A stretch of 41,290 bases of DNA from Xenococcaceae cyanobacterium MO_167.B27 (GTDB taxonomy: Bacteria; Cyanobacteriota; Cyanobacteriia; Cyanobacteriales; Xenococcaceae), in the NCBI GenBank assembly GCA_030065935.1, contig JASJCP010000051.1:1-41290 (forward strand), in the 5' to 3' direction. Of this stretch, positions 28,801 through 37,171 are shown one piece after another (within the stretch, counting starts at the first letter, position 1; every line of letters starts with the position of its first letter). The notes below the pieces were generated by a model. That model was not told the DNA's origin. It saw only the letters and a list, made by a program, of their open reading frames with translations, and searched no databases. The position numbers were made by a program, and so were the translations under genes.

Positions 28801-30134
28801 GTACTCTCAATAACCAAACTGATGCAGAATTTGAGATGGAAGGAGGAGAGATTAAAGTTTGGTCGAGTCTTCGAGATAGTAGTAGCTTTAATAATGCAGG
28901 AATATTCCGCAAGACAAAAAATAATAACTTAACTGTCGGTGTTGCTTTTAACAATAGTGGAACTTTAGAAGTAGCAGCAGGAAAATTAACCCTGACAGAA
29001 GGGGGAAATCAAAGGGGACTGATTAAAATTGATCAGAATGCAACTTTAGTCTTAGATGATGGCACAGAAGATTTACCTTTTACCTTTACTGGCGGTAGCA
29101 GTATTGACAATGAAGGTACTCTCAGAATTGCAGCGAAGATCGTCACTGAAACTAACCGTCTGATTTTTAATGGAAACAACATACTAGATTTTTCAGGGGA
29201 ACTAGAAGGAATAGGATACCGCAACGAAGGAAAATTTACTATTACAGGCGGAAGAATAGAATCTGATTTCCAAAACCAAGGTGAAGTCAAATTATTAGGC
29301 TACAACGAAGTTACTCTTGTCAATGCAACTCTGGAAAACTCAGAACAAGGTACATTTGATTTTGGTCAAGGAGAAATTACTGCAAGTTCTTCTGAGAATT
29401 CTAGTTTTATCAACAAGGGAATTTTTAATAAACTCGATACTGGTACTAGTGATGTTGAAGTTGATTTTGTAAATGATGGTGGTGAACTTAACATTCAACA
29501 AGGAACACTCTTATTCAAAGAAGAATTCACCCAAACTTCAGGTAGTCTTCGCTTAAATAATAGTTCTGTCTCAAGTTGGAATGTACTAAATTTTGTGGGT
29601 GGTTTTGTTACAGGGGAAGGAACAATTAGTTCTTCTTATAATCCAGTTGAATTTGATGCAGCCAACATTAATATTGGTCTAGCTGATGGGGATGTCGGAA
29701 CAATTAAGATTAAAGGCGATTATGTTGAATCCGATAATACTACCCACTACATTGATATTAAAAGTAGTAGTCAATTCGACCAATTGGTTATTGAAAAGAT
29801 TAATTCCTCTACTAGCGATAGCGGAAATGCCCATCTTGGGGGTAGATATGAAATTCGAGTTGATGAAACATTCCAAAACCAACTTTCAGTAGGAGATCGT
29901 TTTGAGATTGTGCAGTTTGAAAGCCAAACCCTTGATAATGATGGTATTGAGTTAATCAACACAGAAATTGGGAATGGACTACGTTTTGAAGCAGAATTGA
30001 ACTATAATAGCTTAGATTTAGTGGTAGTTAGCAGTGATGGAGACAACTTAAACAATTCTGCTGAAGCGATATATCCTATTGCTAATAACTCAGAAATTTT
30101 AGACTTTTGTTTCGGACAATGTATTGAGTATTGA
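25893..30134 (+). CDS. 1413-aa repetitive beta-helix-like surface protein
   Basis: Begins MSILTWTNLNSGFWDDSNNWLDGIVPQ; the W-DDSNNW...VP...DDV pattern is common at the start of modular exoproteins. The body is a long series of degenerate, Asn/Gly-rich short strands with phrases such as NNGTL, LTNEG, FNNSGTLEVAAGKLTL and FINKGIF, consistent with a beta-helix passenger. The last ~120 residues (YVESDNTTHYIDI, FQNQLSVGDRFEIVQF, GLRFEAELNYNSLDLVVV) look like the closing segment found in autotransporter passengers. No signal peptide or membrane barrel is seen. Two Cys sit at the extreme C-terminus (DFCFGQCIEY). Likely an extracellular or cell-surface protein; ligand unknown. Confidence 0.7.
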   Translation: MSILTWTNLNSGFWDDSNNWLDGIVPQNNPEDDVLIDVVGEINTTHNRGDTVVRNFTSAEKFNLREGSLTVENATLNDTFTLGSSNYASDKPHFIVNGVAELNGNSYLWDGTLTGIFDNDGLLTIEDSVVEFRDATLNNHNTIIQKNLSLVYLYSSEINNLADSVYEIKGGSLLTRVPNENSIFSLSNSTLEKSTTDTGTIDVQVNSNNGKILVKNGTLKFTEGGEIFDSEIIIDRDGIIVLGEDSGDHGDRTYRLNNTTISGNGVLEIGSQLYAEDTVTFGDRTTLLTFGTLQGDTFINPATGRFSIEGLASDTTRELEANLVNLGTIEHKAPGLFFKSGTLTNEGLYKLHGSTYGLPQALEGGLADDLIIYDVTIDAGYSADLDGHLSTNNFYGDRLINTGTIRNIQGYGDYSEIAVSVEDNNGIIEAAYGTLALSGDNSTYQETEFITTNYFDDEGNSQPSIIRFNGGSHLFRDNVSFENNLGNIQFGGSGTKIEVENTLDFYNEIIWGELVGFSFLRGTDTDSKIVNHGTFRIATGQAIPPELTGGIPVFLDEYYEHTVELKLVNEVGATIEHSRGYIYLELTESGKIDNHGTYNFLVEDGAEIKVIFNDQTYHLDSNLGGSRVLGDGEINNWSTGLFTKTGSKAGNIETVFNNYGTVDVKTGDLRFYGGGKNENGTYLISENTQLNFTDNRFEFTNTEIVNNGRLNFHWGHYVINDQLFLRGEILWRDDAFGTQFSGEGTVINQGNLTLDENGVRYEIGVKEFINENNLLIAGGRVYLSNQLTNIEEATITLGDGNPTITELNPQTENKLVNQGVLQTTDGSRSTLEVFLENNGLLDIQSGKLALSGGSFNTNSQIQIASGATLEITGEKGFLDGDTNKFQATTFDNKGLILIGRGTYSDAIALEALDDLMISGETTWEGGTIAGIGSVTNTGTFTINGLTYLESTLNNSNSMVMEGGTLWFKGGTLNNQTDAEFEMEGGEIKVWSSLRDSSSFNNAGIFRKTKNNNLTVGVAFNNSGTLEVAAGKLTLTEGGNQRGLIKIDQNATLVLDDGTEDLPFTFTGGSSIDNEGTLRIAAKIVTETNRLIFNGNNILDFSGELEGIGYRNEGKFTITGGRIESDFQNQGEVKLLGYNEVTLVNATLENSEQGTFDFGQGEITASSSENSSFINKGIFNKLDTGTSDVEVDFVNDGGELNIQQGTLLFKEEFTQTSGSLRLNNSSVSSWNVLNFVGGFVTGEGTISSSYNPVEFDAANINIGLADGDVGTIKIKGDYVESDNTTHYIDIKSSSQFDQLVIEKINSSTSDSGNAHLGGRYEIRVDETFQNQLSVGDRFEIVQFESQTLDNDGIELINTEIGNGLRFEAELNYNSLDLVVVSSDGDNLNNSAEAIYPIANNSEILDFCFGQCIEY

Positions 30135-30299
30135 ATTGTTTATGAAATGAGTTTCACAGCTACAAAAAGTGCGATCGCAAACAGTCGAATTGAATTTTAA
30201 ATCAAGTAAAAGAACAATAATTATAAATTTCGGCAACTTCAATACGCCTGATTCGTCTTTGAATAATAAATTTTAGCGAATTATATTTTAGTTTCAATC

Positions 30300-31259
30300 G
30301 TGAATCAAGGTTTTAGATTTTTTTTCAAAAAAGCTACTATTTTACGGACAGTTGTTGCTCTGACCACTTTCATTAGCGTACATTTTCTGCCTTTTTTGCA
30401 GTTAACAAATCGAGAATTTTATAGTTCTATTACTTTGGCTGATAGTTTAGGAACGTCCAATGATAATTTAGATAGTCTTAATGTATTACAGTTGGGAACG
30501 CCTCCTTTTAGCCAAAATGCACCTGCTAATATTAGTATCAAACCCAGTCCAGTAAATCTAACTTTATTATCGGTAAATCCTAATCAAATCACTGATGATT
30601 CCGCGTGGTTTGAGAATAATAATTTAGCTTTACCTACCTATCAAGTACCAAATCCTTTTCGACAAATATCTGGAAATGTTCCCAGAAACCTTCCTAAAAC
30701 TTTTCGAGATAATATTTTAGTCAAAGCGATCAGCTACGCCGATGAAGAGTTTTTGATCTATGGGAAAAACTTTGCTGAAAGTCAATATTTATTAATTTAC
30801 GATTTAAAACAAAATAAAATTACTCAGGTCTACGATTTTAGTAATTATACTCTTTCTCCTAATTTCCAACAGAGCGATCGCCCATATATTAATCAAACTC
30901 TTAATTGGGTAATTCCTGAAGATAATATTTTATATTTTTCTCATAGCCACAATACTTACGCCAAATCTTCTAATGGGATGAATGGCTATCTGACCGCCCT
31001 TGACCGCAATACTAACCAGATACTCTGGCGCAGCCAACCTTTAGTATGTAATGCTAATAACTTTGTCGTGATCGATAGCGTAATTATCTGTGGTTATGGT
31101 TTCACCGCCGAGCCAGACTATCTTTATTTAATCGATAAAAATACAGGCAGCATTTTACAGCAGATAAAGTTAAAAACTGCACCTGATTATATTATTCAAA
31201 AAGGTAATAAACTGTACGTCCGTACTTATGATACGGATTATGTATTTAATATTAATTAA
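30300..31259 (+). CDS. Exported or membrane-anchored beta-propeller-like protein
   Basis: A 319-aa protein from GTG 30300. A hydrophobic N-terminal segment (ILRTVVALTTFISVHFLPFLQL) acts as signal or anchor. The C-terminal half has PQQ/WD-like blades (YLLIYDLKQNKITQVYDF, GYLTALDRNTNQILWRSQ, YLYLIDKNTGSILQQIKL), in which a D-NTG/NTN turn precedes each tryptophan or hydrophobic strand. Function is not recognised; proteins of this build often bind surface partners. It follows the surface-protein gene by 165 nt. Confidence 0.6.
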   Translation: MNQGFRFFFKKATILRTVVALTTFISVHFLPFLQLTNREFYSSITLADSLGTSNDNLDSLNVLQLGTPPFSQNAPANISIKPSPVNLTLLSVNPNQITDDSAWFENNNLALPTYQVPNPFRQISGNVPRNLPKTFRDNILVKAISYADEEFLIYGKNFAESQYLLIYDLKQNKITQVYDFSNYTLSPNFQQSDRPYINQTLNWVIPEDNILYFSHSHNTYAKSSNGMNGYLTALDRNTNQILWRSQPLVCNANNFVVIDSVIICGYGFTAEPDYLYLIDKNTGSILQQIKLKTAPDYIIQKGNKLYVRTYDTDYVFNIN

Positions 31260-31342
31260 CCCTCGTGATTTTAGGGTTTCAAGTCCTTCTGTAGAAAAAT
31301 CCTAACTCCGATAATTTCTCGGTTAGAGCGATCGATCGCCTT

Positions 31343-31446
31343 AGAGCTTTCCAAACGGTTGACCCCATCTCTGCCAATTCTCTTTATTAAAACGAGCTTT
31401 TCTATCTGCTGGTGTGTCGTACCAGAAAGCACTGCACACTTGGACA
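31343..31446 (-). pseudogene. C-terminal remnant of an unknown gene
   Basis: The minus strand reads VQVCSAFWYDTPADRKARFNK...ENWQRWGQPFGKL then stop, which looks protein-like and has no start. It overlaps no other feature. Family not recognised. Confidence 0.3.
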
Positions 31447-31538
31447 TCGCTCTTTGTATGGTTAGAATATCACACCCATGTTACCCGCTTTTTTACATCC
31501 ATTCGTTATTTTTATTTTTGATGCTAATAGAGGAAAAT

Positions 31539-31949
31539 ATGAATCCTGATTTTATCAATCAAGTTGTCGAGCTAATCAATGTTGAACGAACACAAGCTGG
31601 TTTAGATCCTCTGCAAATAGATAGTCAATTATCTCAGGCTGCCCAAGTACATACCGAAAGCATGGCTAATGATGATTTCTTTAGTCATTATGGGGTTGAT
31701 CGTTCTTCACCTTTCGATCGCATTCGGGATACAGGCTATCAATATTCAATTGCTGCCGAAAATATTGCTGCGGGATATCAAACTCCAGAAGCAGTTGTAG
31801 AAGCATGGATGGGTAGTGCAGGGCATCGTGCTAATATTCTTAACTCTGACTTGACTGAAATTGGTGTCGGTTACGAATATTTAGCCAATGATACTGGTTC
31901 TGTTAACTACAATAGCTACTGGACTACTACCTTTGGAACTCCTATATGA
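31539..31949 (+). CDS. CAP/SCP domain protein
   Basis: 136 aa from ATG 31539, which has AGAGGA about 5 nt upstream; longer upstream reading is not supported. The CAP fold motifs are visible: VVELINVERTQAGLDPLQID, LSQAAQVHTESMANDDFFSHYG, AAENIAAGYQTPEAVVEAWMGSAGHRANIL and GVGYEYLAND...YWTTTFG. The two His (SHYG and GHRAN) and the Glu residues form the usual CAP cavity. Bacterial CAP proteins are normally extracellular; here no signal peptide is seen, so export would use another route. The biochemical role of the family is poorly known. Confidence 0.85.
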   Translation: MNPDFINQVVELINVERTQAGLDPLQIDSQLSQAAQVHTESMANDDFFSHYGVDRSSPFDRIRDTGYQYSIAAENIAAGYQTPEAVVEAWMGSAGHRANILNSDLTEIGVGYEYLANDTGSVNYNSYWTTTFGTPI

Positions 31950-32016
31950 TCAATAGCTTGCTCTTGCTTGATAGACTTGTTCCAAACCTTATGTGCAACA
32001 TTTAACCTGATCAAAG

Positions 32017-33294
32017 CTATATATCGCTCATCAAATGTATAGCATTACCAGAAATGGTAAAGGCAGTTGCTCTCATTGCACGAATCATAATATTTCGTGC
32101 GCCGTTTAAATCACGTCCAGATTGATAATCACAATTAGGGCATTTGAAATATTTTGACGAACCTAATTTTTCGTGAATAGTTCCACATTCAGGGCAAGTT
32201 TTAGAAGTATAAGATTCATTACATCTAATCACTAAGCAATTTTTCCTGTTTGCCATTTGAGTTAAATGTTGAGCAAATTTATAATGAGAAAAAGTCAGCA
32301 TATTTCTTGCAGTCTTAGCTTTTATTTTTCTTGTTTGCTTCAATACCATTTGGCTTGATTCAAATGTTGGCAAGAAAATTACTTTGTAGTTATAAACTAA
32401 AAAAGATGCTACTTTATTGTGTAAATCCTTAATTAAGTTGCGGATTTTTTCTCTAGTTCTTGTCGCTGCCTGACGTTGTTTATATCTTTGACGTTTCGAT
32501 TTTGACAGAGATATTTTACTCATTAGTCGGTCAAGATGCGAACATAATCGATTGATTCGTCCGATATCTTTCTTGCCAACTTCTAAAACATTTTCTCCGT
32601 CGTATCCCGTCAAAAACGTTCTAATTCCAGGGTCTAAAGCAATTACTCTTTCTCGATTTGTTGGAGCAATTTCAATATATTCGGGAAAGCAACCATACCA
32701 TTTCCCTTTTTGATAAACCAACTGAGTACCATAGGCGCATTCAACTGGAATTACTTGTTTTGATTTAAATTGTAGATTTTTAGTGGTTCTTTGATACCAA
32801 GTCCCATTTTTAAAGTTTCCAACTTTGAATTTAATTACTTGAGAATAAGCCCGACAAGATTTGAAGTTACCATCACCACCATTCTTTCTGGCTTGGTTGT
32901 AAGCATCTACTGCATCCGATACAGCCTCTTGTAGTTGATGACCTGGAAGTTGTTTGACCCATTCTGGGCGTTCTGCGGACCTGGCTCGCGACTGTAAAGT
33001 GTAGGCACTATCAAAGTTTCCTGCTTTTAACTGAGCCATTGTCCAATTGTATATCCAACGGTAAGCTGCCAACCATTGTTTCCAAATACGATGTAAGTCT
33101 TTACACGGATACACCCTGATTTTCTTGACACTGTTTGGTGTCAACTTTTTCGTCTGGTGGCGAGGTTTTTTCTTGTATGTTTTTTTCGACTTGGGTTCGA
33201 TATTTTCCCAATCCGTATAGCCTACTAGAGAAGCAATGTAAGATGGAGAGTATATCCTCAACGAGTTCTTGCTCTGGAGAGAGTTTGCGTTCAT
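32017..33294 (-). CDS. tnpB: TnpB of the IS607 element
   Basis: 425 aa if started at ATG 33294 (MNANSLQSKNSLRIYSP). The frame is open further upstream to 33720, but that part lies within tnpA and reads as out-of-frame recombinase sequence. RuvC residues are present: D in VIALDPGIRTF, E in IFLPTFESSQM and D in SGRDLNGARNI, plus a zinc ribbon CPECG...CPNC. It overlaps the tnpA 3' end by about 190 nt, usual for IS607. It appears intact. It differs clearly from the TnpB at the left end of the window. Confidence 0.85.
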   Translation of the reverse strand: MNANSLQSKNSLRIYSPSYIASLVGYTDWENIEPKSKKTYKKKPRHQTKKLTPNSVKKIRVYPCKDLHRIWKQWLAAYRWIYNWTMAQLKAGNFDSAYTLQSRARSAERPEWVKQLPGHQLQEAVSDAVDAYNQARKNGGDGNFKSCRAYSQVIKFKVGNFKNGTWYQRTTKNLQFKSKQVIPVECAYGTQLVYQKGKWYGCFPEYIEIAPTNRERVIALDPGIRTFLTGYDGENVLEVGKKDIGRINRLCSHLDRLMSKISLSKSKRQRYKQRQAATRTREKIRNLIKDLHNKVASFLVYNYKVIFLPTFESSQMVLKQTRKIKAKTARNMLTFSHYKFAQHLTQMANRKNCLVIRCNESYTSKTCPECGTIHEKLGSSKYFKCPNCDYQSGRDLNGARNIMIRAMRATAFTISGNAIHLMSDI

Positions 33295-33727
33295 TGAGAA
33301 CCACGAGTTGGCATTCACCTTGTTGGCACAACCATTCAATAAGGGGAAATCCGAATCTAACGAGTCGGTCGCTATAGGCGACGACAAGCATTGAGATATC
33401 GCCAAAGTATATTCGTTCCAGTATAGAGAGCCGTTTTCGCCGTTTAAAATTGAGTCCGCTTCCAATCTCTTTAACCAATTCTCCTTTTGGATATTTTGAT
33501 TGTAAAAACTCAATTTGTCGCGATAAGTCATCTTTTTGGGAATTGGTAGAGACTCTTGCATACAGCACAACGGGCTTTTCTGTCTCTTCGTACTCTTCGA
33601 TGCAGAACCTTCTTTGACCTCCTGGAGTTCTAATTGACTTAATTTTCCCTTCTTTGTCCCACCGTCTAAGAGTGCTGATGGCAACTCCAAGGCGTTGGGA
33701 GGCTTCTCTGGGCGTAACATATTTCAC
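33101..33727 (-). CDS. tnpA: IS607 TnpA serine recombinase
   Basis: 208 aa from GTG 33727 (MKYVTPREASQRLGVAISTLRRWDKEGKI), a MerR-like helix-turn-helix with the GGQRRF wing. The recombinase domain follows: YARVSTNSQKDDLSRQ with the nucleophile Ser, and YSDRLVRFGF. The C-terminus continues past the catalytic domain in the overlap with tnpB. IS607 TnpA makes circular intermediates and integrates by serine recombination. It appears intact. Confidence 0.9.
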   Translation of the reverse strand: MKYVTPREASQRLGVAISTLRRWDKEGKIKSIRTPGGQRRFCIEEYEETEKPVVLYARVSTNSQKDDLSRQIEFLQSKYPKGELVKEIGSGLNFKRRKRLSILERIYFGDISMLVVAYSDRLVRFGFPLIEWLCQQGECQLVVLNERKLSPEQELVEDILSILHCFSSRLYGLGKYRTQVEKNIQEKTSPPDEKVDTKQCQENQGVSV

Positions 33728-33728
33728 G

Positions 33729-33768
33729 ATTATACCTACTCATATATTACTATTGTAGCAGGTATAAT
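33729..33768. promoter_or_regulatory. Inverted repeat upstream of IS607 tnpA
   Basis: ATTATACCT (33729-33737) and AGGTATAAT (33760-33768), 22 bases apart, just before the tnpA start. The HTH of TnpA probably binds here, at the element end. It may also overlap the promoter. Confidence 0.5.
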
Positions 33769-33847
33769 AAGTAACGATCGGGTTTGATAAGATAATTTGT
33801 TATTTAGTCAAGCTCATCAATTAGAAAGATAGTTCACTTGCTATTTT

Positions 33848-34927
33848 ATGAGAATTTTTGTACCAGGTCGCCTGTGTATGTTTGGGGAACATACTGATTG
33901 GGCTGGAACATATCGCACCATCAATCCTAAAATTGAAAAGGGTTATGCTCTAATCGTCGGGACAAATCAGGGGATTTACGCCAATATTAAACATCATCCC
34001 CAGAATTTGATGTTTCAGGCAACTCTCAATGATGGCAGTAAGCATCAACCTATTAGATTACCGATGAAACCCACTGTCCTTTTAGATAAAGCCAAAAAAG
34101 GAGGGTTTGCTAGTTATATTGCTGGAACAGCTTATCAAATTTTGACTAAATATAAGGTTGGGGGACTGGAAATTTATAACTATCTAACGGATTTACCAAT
34201 TCAAAAGGGATTATCTTCTAGTGCAGCAATTTGTGTACTGATTGCAAGGGCTTTTAATCGTCTATATAAATTAAATCTAACCATTCGCGAAGAAATGGAA
34301 CTCGCCTATCTTGGAGAGAGAAATACTCCTAGTCAATGTGGCAGAATGGATCAGGCTTGTGCTTTTGGGAATAAACCAATCTTAATGACTTTTGATGGTG
34401 ATTTAGTAGAACTTGAAGAGTTAAGGGTAAAACAAGAGTTATTTTTAGTCATTGTGGATTTAGGAGGGAGTAAAGACACACAAAAAATTCTGAGTGACCT
34501 AAATAGTTGTTATCCTATTGCTAAAAATCAAATTCAGCAAAATGTTCAGCAATATCTTGGTCAGATTAACTCCCAATTTATCCAGCAAGCTGTAACAGCA
34601 GTTAAGCAAGGAGATGCTAAACTTCTAGGAACTTTGATGAATCAAATTCAAGCAGAATTTGATCGCCTTATGATTCCAGCTTGTCCCGACCAATTGACAG
34701 CCCCCCTACTCCACCTTTTACTAACCCATCCAGCCCTTCAGCCTTTTATTTTTGGTGGAAAAGGTGTAGGCTCTCAAGGAGATGGTACAGCCCAATTAGT
34801 GGCTAAAGATCGAGAAAGTCAAAAAAGAGCGATCGCTATTATTGAGCGAGATTTCCCACAAATGCAAGCCTTAAATTTAACTATAAATTCTGATGACGAA
34901 TGCCATTTCCCCCCAGTCTCAAGTTAA
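33848..34927 (+). CDS. GHMP-family sugar kinase
   Basis: A 359-aa protein. GHMP motif 1 is PGRLCMFGEHTDW, motif 2 (the ATP loop) is LPIQKGLSSSAAICVL, and motif 3 is FIFGGKGVGSQGDGTAQLV. GEHTDW resembles the galactokinase/arabinokinase start (GEH-D). These enzymes phosphorylate a sugar or sugar-like hydroxyl with ATP. The next gene overlaps by 35 nt and encodes a sugar-1-phosphate nucleotidyltransferase, which suggests that the product is a sugar-1-phosphate destined for activation. Exact sugar unknown. Confidence 0.8.
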   Translation: MRIFVPGRLCMFGEHTDWAGTYRTINPKIEKGYALIVGTNQGIYANIKHHPQNLMFQATLNDGSKHQPIRLPMKPTVLLDKAKKGGFASYIAGTAYQILTKYKVGGLEIYNYLTDLPIQKGLSSSAAICVLIARAFNRLYKLNLTIREEMELAYLGERNTPSQCGRMDQACAFGNKPILMTFDGDLVELEELRVKQELFLVIVDLGGSKDTQKILSDLNSCYPIAKNQIQQNVQQYLGQINSQFIQQAVTAVKQGDAKLLGTLMNQIQAEFDRLMIPACPDQLTAPLLHLLLTHPALQPFIFGGKGVGSQGDGTAQLVAKDRESQKRAIAIIERDFPQMQALNLTINSDDECHFPPVSS

Positions 34928-35804
34928 AAAAGCAGTAATCCCTGCTGCTGGTTTTGGTACTAGAATGTTTCCTGCAACCAAAGTTGTTAAAAAAGAACTC
35001 TTACCCATTATCGATCGCGATGGTCGAGCCAAACCCATCATCTTGAAAATTGTGGAAGAGGCTATCTCTGCTGGTATAGAAGAAGTAGCTATTGTGGTAC
35101 AACAAGATGATGTAGAGATTTTTCAAGAATTTTTCCAAGCTCCCCCTAAAGCGGAACTATTAGCCAAACTATCCCCAGAAAATCGGGAATATAGTCAATA
35201 TCTGCAAGAATTAGGTCAGCGCATTACTTTTTTGATTCAAGAACAACAAGAAGGTTTTGGTCATGCTGTTTTTTGTGCCAAAACTTGGGTTAACAACGAA
35301 CCTTTTTTACTGCTCTTGGGAGATCACATATATCAGAGTAACCAAGCAATGTCCTGTGCAAGACAGTTATTAGCAGCCTTTGACTACAGCGATCGCAGCG
35401 TAGTAGGATTAACAGTAATGTCTGGAGAGATTATCCACAAAGCAGGATGCGTCACAGGAGTTTGGCAAAAGCCTAATTCAATCTTAGAAGTTACCAAACT
35501 CTATGAAAAGCCTGACCTAGAATATGCCAAAGCCAATCTTCATGTCCCAGGAATGCCAGAATCAGACTTTCTCGGAGTCTTTGGGATGTATGTCCTCAAA
35601 CCAGAAATTTTTGAGCATCTAGAAACAGAAATTGCCAATAATCTGCGCTATAAAGGAGAATTTCAGCTAACTACTTGTTTGGATCGCTTGCGACAAGCAC
35701 AAGGAATTGTCGGCTATTTAGTTCAAGGACAATATTTTGATGTCGGGATGCCTCAATTTTATCGGCAGACTATGCACGATTTTTATCAGTCGAACATCTT
35801 TTAA
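34893..35804 (+). CDS. Sugar-1-phosphate nucleotidyltransferase (GalU-like)
   Basis: A 303-aa protein with the signature KKAVIPAAGFGTRMFPATKVVKKELLPI (nucleotide loop), LLLLGDHIYQ (metal-binding Asp), GVFGMYVLKPEIF and FDVGMP. Closest in pattern to bacterial UTP-glucose-1-phosphate uridylyltransferases. It overlaps the kinase gene and is followed 2 nt later by the peptidase, so the three form one transcription unit. Probably makes a UDP-sugar, perhaps by salvage. Start ATG 34893 lies inside the kinase gene. Confidence 0.82.
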   Translation: MTNAISPQSQVKKAVIPAAGFGTRMFPATKVVKKELLPIIDRDGRAKPIILKIVEEAISAGIEEVAIVVQQDDVEIFQEFFQAPPKAELLAKLSPENREYSQYLQELGQRITFLIQEQQEGFGHAVFCAKTWVNNEPFLLLLGDHIYQSNQAMSCARQLLAAFDYSDRSVVGLTVMSGEIIHKAGCVTGVWQKPNSILEVTKLYEKPDLEYAKANLHVPGMPESDFLGVFGMYVLKPEIFEHLETEIANNLRYKGEFQLTTCLDRLRQAQGIVGYLVQGQYFDVGMPQFYRQTMHDFYQSNIF

Positions 35805-35806
35805 CC

Positions 35807-36643
35807 ATGAACTTAAAGCAAAATCTTAAAAATCATCTATTAGAAATCGTTAGAGAAAGAGATCCCTATGTTGCTTCGGGGGGTCATTTTTTAGTTAAGC
35901 AATATGTTCGTCAAGAATTATCTCAATGGGGAGAAGTAGAAACTCATGAATTTCAAGTACAAGGGAAAAGCTATGAAAATTTAATTCTGAATCTTCCTTC
36001 AGCAAATCAATCTAATTTACCACCAATTTTAATTGGAGCGCATTATGATGCTGTACCAGGAACACCAGGCGCAGATGATAATGCTACAGGAGTAGCTGTA
36101 TTGTTAGAATTAGCCTCTGTTTTTGCTACTAAACCAGCTAAATATCCTCTTCGTCTGGTGGCTTTTGATTTAGAAGAGTCGGGTTTACTAGGTAGTACTG
36201 CTTATGCAGAAGCTCTCCGCGCAGCTAAACAACCTCTGCGATTAATGATATCTTTGGAAATGTTGGGATATTGCGATCGCACTGAAGGTTCTCAAAGTTA
36301 TCCTCCAGTATTAAAATATTTCTATCCTTCACGGGGAGATTTTATTACTTTAGTGGGTAACTTGACTACTATTCCCACTTTGATTCGTTTAAGTCGTCGT
36401 ATTCGTAAACATACTCCTTGTGAGTGGTTAGGTGTGTTTAATAGTGGTAAGTTAGTTAGACAAACTAGATTAAGCGATCATAGTCCTTTTTGGGATCGAG
36501 GTTATTCCGCTTTGATGGTTACTGATACAGCTTTTTTACGCAATCCTCATTATCATCAAGCAAGCGATACCATAGAAACTTTGGATTTTAATTTTTTAAC
36601 TGGTGTTTGTCAGGGTTTAATTGATGGTATTTACGCTCTTTGA
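35807..36643 (+). CDS. M28-family metallopeptidase
   Basis: 278 aa, cytosolic-looking. M28 metal ligands: H in IGAHYDAVPGTPGADDN (with the bridging Asp in GADDN), the general-base Glu pair in DLEESGLLGS, and the late ligand in HYHQASD. The family cleaves N-terminal residues or cyclises glutamine. Here the substrate is unknown and its link to the sugar-nucleotide genes is only by operon position. Confidence 0.82.
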   Translation: MNLKQNLKNHLLEIVRERDPYVASGGHFLVKQYVRQELSQWGEVETHEFQVQGKSYENLILNLPSANQSNLPPILIGAHYDAVPGTPGADDNATGVAVLLELASVFATKPAKYPLRLVAFDLEESGLLGSTAYAEALRAAKQPLRLMISLEMLGYCDRTEGSQSYPPVLKYFYPSRGDFITLVGNLTTIPTLIRLSRRIRKHTPCEWLGVFNSGKLVRQTRLSDHSPFWDRGYSALMVTDTAFLRNPHYHQASDTIETLDFNFLTGVCQGLIDGIYAL

Positions 36644-36690
36644 TTTTGCTATTGGATTCTCATCGTTATTCTGTGAATAAAGACTAACAA

Positions 36691-36740
36691 GCGATCGCTT
36701 TTAGGTGTGGCTAGTCTTCTATCGGATCCATTACTGAGTA
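36691..36740 (+). repeat. Direct repeat L of a bracketed cassette
   Basis: 50 bp starting at a HIP1 site (gcgatcgctttta...ctagtcttctatc...gatccattact.agta). The partner at 37876-37924 is about 90% identical in the same orientation. Together they flank the DUF5367/TetR pair. Confidence 0.8.
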
Positions 36741-36748
36741 CTGTTTGG

Positions 36749-37147
36749 TTAAGTTTTTTGTATAATTTCTCTTGCCGAAATTAGCCAAGCAAAGCCAATT
36801 AACGATCCATAGCCTCCAAACAAAAAGGCTGCATATCGCCCTGCTGTTTCGGGCTGCATATTGCTCATCAATTCAGAAAAGCTTGAAAGAATTGGAATCT
36901 CACCTAGCATTCCAGGCAAAGCCAGACAAATTGCACCCTGTAACCAATCCTTTTGTTCAAGATTGTGCCATTTCATCAGTCCCAAACACAAAGCAGAATA
37001 CAAAATACCTGTGACAATTACGTTGAGCCAGTACTCAGCAACAGAAGCTTCAAATAAGTACGAACCCACCATCCGATAAACTACTGTTCCTACTACCCAG
37101 ATGAAGAAGCCTAGCAGGAGTAAGCTAATTCGCTTTTTCGTATTCAT
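36749..37147 (-). CDS. DUF5367-like four-helix membrane protein
   Basis: 132 aa with four hydrophobic helices (LLLLGFFIWVVGTVVYRMVG, LNVIVTGILYSALCLGLM, LQGAICLALPGMLGEI, YAAFLFGGYGSLIGFAWLI), the build of DUF5367. Function unknown. It is divergent from a TetR regulator with two operators between them, so it is likely the regulated target. Confidence 0.65.
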   Translation of the reverse strand: MNTKKRISLLLLGFFIWVVGTVVYRMVGSYLFEASVAEYWLNVIVTGILYSALCLGLMKWHNLEQKDWLQGAICLALPGMLGEIPILSSFSELMSNMQPETAGRYAAFLFGGYGSLIGFAWLISAREIIQKT

Positions 37148-37171
37148 GGCGATTTCTCTATATAAATAGTG

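Larger units (their letters stand above)
32017..33770 (-). mobile_element. IS607-family element
   Basis: Overlapping tnpA (serine recombinase) and tnpB on the minus strand, with an inverted repeat (33729-33768) upstream of tnpA. IS607 elements have no terminal inverted repeats and little target preference, so the exact ends are not called. Confidence 0.8.

Noticed and set aside
31359-31538. Longer start for the CAP-domain protein
   Set aside because: The upstream part lacks a ribosome site and looks unrelated. ATG 31539 has AGAGGA in front and begins the conserved domain.
33295-33720. N-terminal extension of the IS607 TnpB frame up to 33720
   Set aside because: This part lies entirely within tnpA in another frame and has no TnpB-like residues. 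ATG 33294 gives a normal family length.
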